A stretch of 14,740 nt of DNA from DATDCY01 sp031406795 [NCBI: Candidatus Rokuibacteriota bacterium] (GTDB lineage Bacteria > JAUVQV01), in assembly GCA_031406795.1 (NCBI GenBank), contig JANOHV010000042.1:1-14740 (forward strand), given 5' to 3'. Shown piece by piece: positions 12,343-14,740 of the stretch (position 1 is its first letter; each line of letters starts with the position of its first letter). The notes below the pieces were generated by a model that saw only the letters and a list, made by a program, of their open reading frames with translations, made no database searches and had not been told where the DNA came from. The translations under genes and the position numbers were made by a program.

Positions 12343-13350
12343 CTATAAGAGGGCGGCGCGCTCCGCCATCTGTTCGTACGGGATGAGTCTGCGGTAATCG
12401 ACGAGCCCGGCGAGCGCCCCGGTCTGGCGCACGCGCATTCCCGTCTCCTCCAGGATCGCCACCGGGTTCAGGCCGCCCATCACGACGACGCCGAGGCGCC
12501 CTTCGCTGACCGGGATATCGAACAGCGGCCGGCCGGGCCAGCCGACATCGATCACGACGCCGAGCCCCGCCTCCTCCATGCTGCGCGCGAGGCCAAGTAC
12601 GCGCTCGCGGCTGTTGCCCGGCACCTCGCGGAAGCTTGCGCCGACCAGGCCGTTGCCGGTTTCGACGGCGCCCTTGTAGTCGGTCATGCCGCTTCTGATG
12701 AAGACCTCGAGCGGGTCGAGCGTCGTGCCTTCGTAGTGGATCAGCTCGACGAAACGCGTCGGCTTGAGCGCACGCAGTTCGAGCAGGCCGCCGAAGCGCG
12801 ACGAGACCGGGATGCCGTGGCGCAGCAGGACACCGTTGAAGGTGATGGAGCAGACCGTGCCGACGCCGACCTTCCCGTCGGGGACCCCGACATCGCCGAC
12901 GCGCTCCCCCGGTCCGAACAGAGCCGCGAGCCGGCCGACGCCGAGCCGTGCGGCGAAGACCCTCGCCATCTTCGGGATCGCCTCGGGGAGCTGATCTCGC
13001 TCGAGGAGGCTGACGTTGACGACGACGGTACCTTCGCGCCGGCCGAGGTCGAAGTCCATGTTGTACGTCAGCTGGTCGATCTTCGCGGCGAGGTAGCCAA
13101 CTTTCTCGAAGGCGCGCGCGTTCGAGAGCTCACGCGCGCCCGTTTCGGTGATGCGCCGCCCCTGCTTACCGAGGTTCTCGGTCAGCCCGCTGGCGTCGAG
13201 CGCCTGCAGATGAAAGCGCACGGTTCGCTCGCTCAGGTCGTGGCCGGCGGCGAGAAGCCGCGTGGCAAGTTCCTGGCTGCCGTGAGGGCGACGGTCTTCA
13301 TGAAGAATCTTCAGGATCGCCAGACGTTTCTTTTCGACCTTGTCGCTCAT
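12343..13350 (-). CDS. nrpR: NrpR-family (DUF128) transcriptional regulator
   Basis: A 335-residue protein. Residues 1-75 form a winged helix (KKRLAILKILHEDRRPHGSQELATRLL, then LSERTVRFHLQALDASGLTENLGKQGRRITETG). The rest is a single DUF128/NrpR effector domain, including GTVVVNVSLLERD, GVGTVCSITFNGVLLRHGIPVSSRFGGLLEL and FDIPVSEGRLGVVVMGGLNPVAILEE. In methanogens NrpR represses nitrogen-assimilation genes and is released by 2-oxoglutarate. The single-domain form here is like bacterial members, whose targets are less well known. It is divergent from a glutamate synthase-like gene, which supports a nitrogen role. A 14-bp palindrome lies 47-60 bases upstream of its start, suggesting autoregulation. 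TAGAAT (13360-13365, read on minus) is a possible -10, which would leave a nearly leaderless transcript; no strong ribosome site is visible. Confidence 0.9.
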   Translation of the reverse strand: MSDKVEKKRLAILKILHEDRRPHGSQELATRLLAAGHDLSERTVRFHLQALDASGLTENLGKQGRRITETGARELSNARAFEKVGYLAAKIDQLTYNMDFDLGRREGTVVVNVSLLERDQLPEAIPKMARVFAARLGVGRLAALFGPGERVGDVGVPDGKVGVGTVCSITFNGVLLRHGIPVSSRFGGLLELRALKPTRFVELIHYEGTTLDPLEVFIRSGMTDYKGAVETGNGLVGASFREVPGNSRERVLGLARSMEEAGLGVVIDVGWPGRPLFDIPVSEGRLGVVVMGGLNPVAILEETGMRVRQTGALAGLVDYRRLIPYEQMAERAALL

Positions 13351-13396
13351 CTCTCGGCGATTCTATCAGAAAGATGCCGTCTGCAAGAGGGCGTTG

Positions 13397-13410
13397 CGGC
13401 AATTTTGCCG
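13397..13410. promoter_or_regulatory. Palindrome upstream of nrpR, candidate operator
   Basis: CGGCAATTTTGCCG is a perfect 14-base palindrome with the pattern GGCA-N4-TGCC, the same pattern as the two sites at 13744-13781. It lies 47 bases upstream of the nrpR start, close to its candidate promoter. Confidence 0.5.
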
Positions 13411-13590
13411 ATGGCCCTGCCAGGAAACAGCTGGCGGAAACTGCTTGGCCACGCGCAAGCACCAGCTTCTACCGCGTTCGATCACCCCGTGTCAAACCGG
13501 AATTCGGTGGTTTCCCGGCAAACGCCGGCCGGGGAGTCAGTCGTCAATGAGCCGGGGAAGTAATCCTTCAGTGAAGCGCGGAAACTCTTT
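13411..13590. other. Non-coding stretch of the nrpR/glutamate synthase control region
   Basis: I see no gene here. It contains small palindromes: GCCAG...CTGGC (13419-13435), ACCGGAATTCGGT nested in AAACC...GGTTT, and CCGGC-AAAC-GCCGG (13515-13528). None matches a motif I can name. Confidence 0.5.
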
Positions 13591-13671
13591 CCGTTCGTGG
13601 TGAGCTTGTCGAACCATGAACGGAAATCTTCCCTATCCACAAGCGCCCTTCGACAGGCTCAGGGCGAACGG
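13591..13671. repeat. REP-like inverted repeat pair
   Basis: The left unit (13591-13623) reads CCGTTCG, TGGTGAGCTTGTCGAACCA, then TGAACGG. The right unit (13646-13671) is its inverted relative; its reverse complement reads CCGTTCG then CCCTGAGCCTGTCGAAGGG. Each unit has a short variable stem (TGG/CCA or CCC/GGG) around a shared TGAGCyTGTCGAA loop. I recall very similar sequences scattered through many proteobacterial genomes. Confidence 0.75.
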
Positions 13672-13698
13672 TACCAATTTTGCTAACCCTCAGTGAAT

Positions 13699-13714
13699 GA
13701 TTCCACGGGGAATC
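13699..13714. promoter_or_regulatory. Perfect inverted repeat GATTCC-N4-GGAATC
   Basis: A 6-bp perfect inverted repeat with a 4-base centre, about 30 bases upstream of the paired GGCA/TGCC sites. It has TTCC/GGAA half-sites; methanogen NrpR operators use GGAA-N6-TTCC, the opposite half-site order, so the likeness may be accidental. Confidence 0.3.
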
Positions 13715-13743
13715 GGAAGCGCCACCGGTGCTCGTGGCCATTG

Positions 13744-13781
13744 TTGGCAAAACTGCCAACAGCACTTGGCAGTTTTGCCGC
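13744..13781. promoter_or_regulatory. Paired palindromic operators upstream of the glutamate synthase-like gene
   Basis: Site 1 is TTGGCA-AAAC-TGCCAA (13744-13759, perfect). Site 2 is TTGGCA-GTTT-TGCCGC (13766-13781). The centres are 22 bases apart, about two helical turns. Site 2 is nearly the reverse complement of site 1, so 13746-13759 and 13766-13779 also form a perfect 14-bp inverted repeat around a 6-base loop. The divergent nrpR gene makes NrpR the obvious candidate binder. Confidence 0.6.
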
Positions 13782-13800
13782 AACGGCAAGGAGAGCGAGT

Positions 13801-13823
13801 GCAAATACGCGGCAAATATGCGG
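13801..13823 (+). repeat. 11-bp direct repeat just upstream of the -35 box
   Basis: GCAAATACGCG and GCAAATATGCG follow each other with an 11-base period and one difference, then a weaker third unit GAATATTCTGT. One unit per helical turn just upstream of a promoter is typical of activator or phased-binding sites, although two units are few. Confidence 0.45.
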
Positions 13824-13832
13824 AATATTCTG

Positions 13833-13860
13833 TTGACGACGGGGCCTCTAGTTGCATAAA
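13833..13860 (+). promoter_or_regulatory. Candidate sigma70 promoter of the glutamate synthase-like gene
   Basis: TTGACG (13833-13838, five of six matching consensus) and CATAAA (13855-13860, four of six) are 16 bases apart. Transcription would start near 13867, giving a leader of roughly 130 bases. The AT-rich surroundings stand out from the GC-rich window. Confidence 0.55.
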
Positions 13861-13861
13861 G

Positions 13862-13877
13862 TGGCAACCTATTGCCA
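13862..13877. promoter_or_regulatory. Palindrome over the predicted transcription start, candidate repressor operator
   Basis: TGGCAA-CCTA-TTGCCA is a perfect 6-bp inverted repeat directly after the candidate -10 box and covering the expected start point. It shares the GGCA/TGCC core with the upstream sites, but with six rather than four bases between the cores. A repressor bound here would block initiation. Confidence 0.55.
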
Positions 13878-13999
13878 GTTGTGCCGCGCTCGAAGGTTGG
13901 TCGGTGGCTGCAGCCGGGACGCATGAGCGGCTTTGGTCTTCCGTCCGCCCCTTCCGGCAAGCGGCTACCGCGTCACCATCAACCGAGGAGGAGAGGCGA

Positions 14000-14740
14000 A
14001 TGAACCTGAGACAGCCGAACGCCAGCACTGCCACCGACACGTTCAACCGCTCGCGCAATGTGGTCCCGATGTCCGGGATCTGCGTCGAGTGCCTCGACGG
14101 CTGCAAGGGCGGCTGCGAGATGTGGCTCGCGTCGTTCCGCGGCCGCGAGGTGATCTACCCCGGGCCGTTCGGGTCGATCACGGCCGGCGCGGACAAGAAC
14201 TACCCGCTCGATTACTCGCACTTGAACATCCAGGGCTACGCCTGTGGCGCGAAGGGCTTGCCCAAGGGCGTGAAGCCCGGCCCCGACACCGCGACCTTCC
14301 CGTCGGTGAACACCGAGACCGAGTACGGCTGGACGAAGAAGGTGAAGATGAAGGTGCCGATTTTCACCGGCGCGCTCGGCTCCACCGAAATCGCGCGCAA
14401 GAACTGGGAGCACTTCGCGATCGGCACGGCGATCTCGGGGATCACGCTGGTCTGCGGCGAGAACGTTTGCGGCATCGACCCGCAGCTGGTGCTGGACGCC
14501 AACGGCAAGGTCAAGAGCTCGCCGGAGATGGACCGCCGGATCGAGACCTATCGGCGCTACCACGAGGGATTCGGCGAGATCCTGGTGCAGATGAACGTGG
14601 AGGACACGCGCTTCGGCGTGGCCGAGTACGTGCTGAACAAGCACGGGCTGGACACGATCGAGCTCAAGTGGGGGCAGGGCGCCAAGTGCATCGGCGGCGA
14701 GATCCGCGTCGGCGATCTGGCGCGCGCGCAGGAATTGAAG
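14000..14740 (+). CDS. FMN-binding glutamate synthase-family protein, N-terminal 247 residues (3'-truncated by window edge)
   Basis: The frame opens at ATG 14000 after a purine-rich ribosome site (GGAGGAGAGG) and runs open to the last base. After a ~25-residue leader comes C28-x2-C31-x3-C35-x3-C39 (CVECLDGCKGGC), probably a metal or iron-sulfur site. Then come YPGPFGSITAGADKNYPLDYSHLNI and the start of the FMN barrel: VPIFTGALGSTEIARKNWEHFAIG, GITLVCGENVCGIDP, and the segment with ELKWGQGAKCIGG, which matches the glutamate synthase FMN/iron-sulfur domain. It lacks the glutaminase domain of full GltB at this end, so it belongs to the short archaeal-type group whose members are annotated as glutamate synthase-related. 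It would use 2-oxoglutarate as acceptor if it is a true synthase. The divergent NrpR gene and the operator array point to nitrogen control. Confidence 0.88.
   Translation, partial: MNLRQPNASTATDTFNRSRNVVPMSGICVECLDGCKGGCEMWLASFRGREVIYPGPFGSITAGADKNYPLDYSHLNIQGYACGAKGLPKGVKPGPDTATFPSVNTETEYGWTKKVKMKVPIFTGALGSTEIARKNWEHFAIGTAISGITLVCGENVCGIDPQLVLDANGKVKSSPEMDRRIETYRRYHEGFGEILVQMNVEDTRFGVAEYVLNKHGLDTIELKWGQGAKCIGGEIRVGDLARAQELK

Noticed and set aside
13766-13784. Sigma54-like -24/-12 promoter (TTGGCAG...GC with ten bases between GG and GC)
   Set aside because: The -12 part reads CCGCA rather than TTGCA, the GG-GC distance arises from the operator palindrome itself, and a better sigma70-type promoter lies downstream. 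It remains possible but weak.
13870-13999. Possible glutamine-type riboswitch in the leader of the glutamate synthase-like gene
   Set aside because: I could not find the conserved core of the glnA RNA or the downstream-peptide motif; only a small GCGG-CTA-CCGC hairpin is present.

Overview
This is a GC-rich, gene-dense bacterial window that looks like a Gram-negative anaerobe or microaerophile of the broad Desulfuromonadota/Geobacter type. The placement is an inference. It rests on a rubrerythrin, a rubredoxin and a two-subunit 2-oxoacid:ferredoxin oxidoreductase, a phosphofructokinase carrying the pyrophosphate-type signature, an NrpR-family nitrogen regulator (mostly archaeal, with some deltaproteobacterial members), and intergenic inverted-repeat elements that resemble ones I recall from Geobacter-like genomes. 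No rRNA, tRNA, CRISPR array, integrase or transposase gene was seen. Layout, left to right: (1) 1-462 is the C-terminal end of mutS2 on the plus strand. (2) 546-2996 is a tightly packed minus-strand operon of a hotdog thioesterase, a FAD-dependent oxidoreductase and DNA-3-methyladenine glycosylase I. (3) 3127-5147, divergent on the plus strand, holds a PPi-type 6-phosphofructokinase followed by an SDR oxidoreductase whose catalytic Tyr is replaced by His and whose catalytic Asn is replaced by Glu. (4) 5154-5740 is a junk-like interval: one repeat element, a broken TIGR04076-type gene, a CRP-like palindrome, a strong terminator and a second repeat element. (5) 5742-8187 is a coupled operon of a rhomboid protease, a lipoprotein with two thioredoxin-like domains and an exported DUF3179-like protein whose stop codon lies inside a third repeat element. 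(6) 8188-8483 has no convincing gene but strong potential secondary structure; 8484-8750 is a small Zn-ribbon-like protein on the minus strand. (7) 8919-12329 is a redox cluster of rubrerythrin, KorA (gamma-alpha fusion), KorB and a 52-residue rubredoxin. (8) 12343-14740 is an NrpR/DUF128 regulator on the minus strand, a 649-bp control region, and a divergent FMN-binding glutamate synthase-like gene that runs off the window. How the parts may work together: the ferredoxin oxidoreductase, rubrerythrin and rubredoxin could link 2-oxoacid oxidation to peroxide detoxification. NrpR senses 2-oxoglutarate in methanogens, and here it sits between KorAB (possibly 2-oxoglutarate-linked) and a glutamate synthase-like gene that would consume 2-oxoglutarate. 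The nrpR/glutamate-synthase interval holds a set of GGCA/TGCC palindromes, one placed over a predicted transcription start, which makes an NrpR operator array the leading regulatory hypothesis. The most unusual non-coding signal is the dispersed repeat family: three larger copies keep their pairing while the paired bases change, and two shorter remnants keep mainly the ends.
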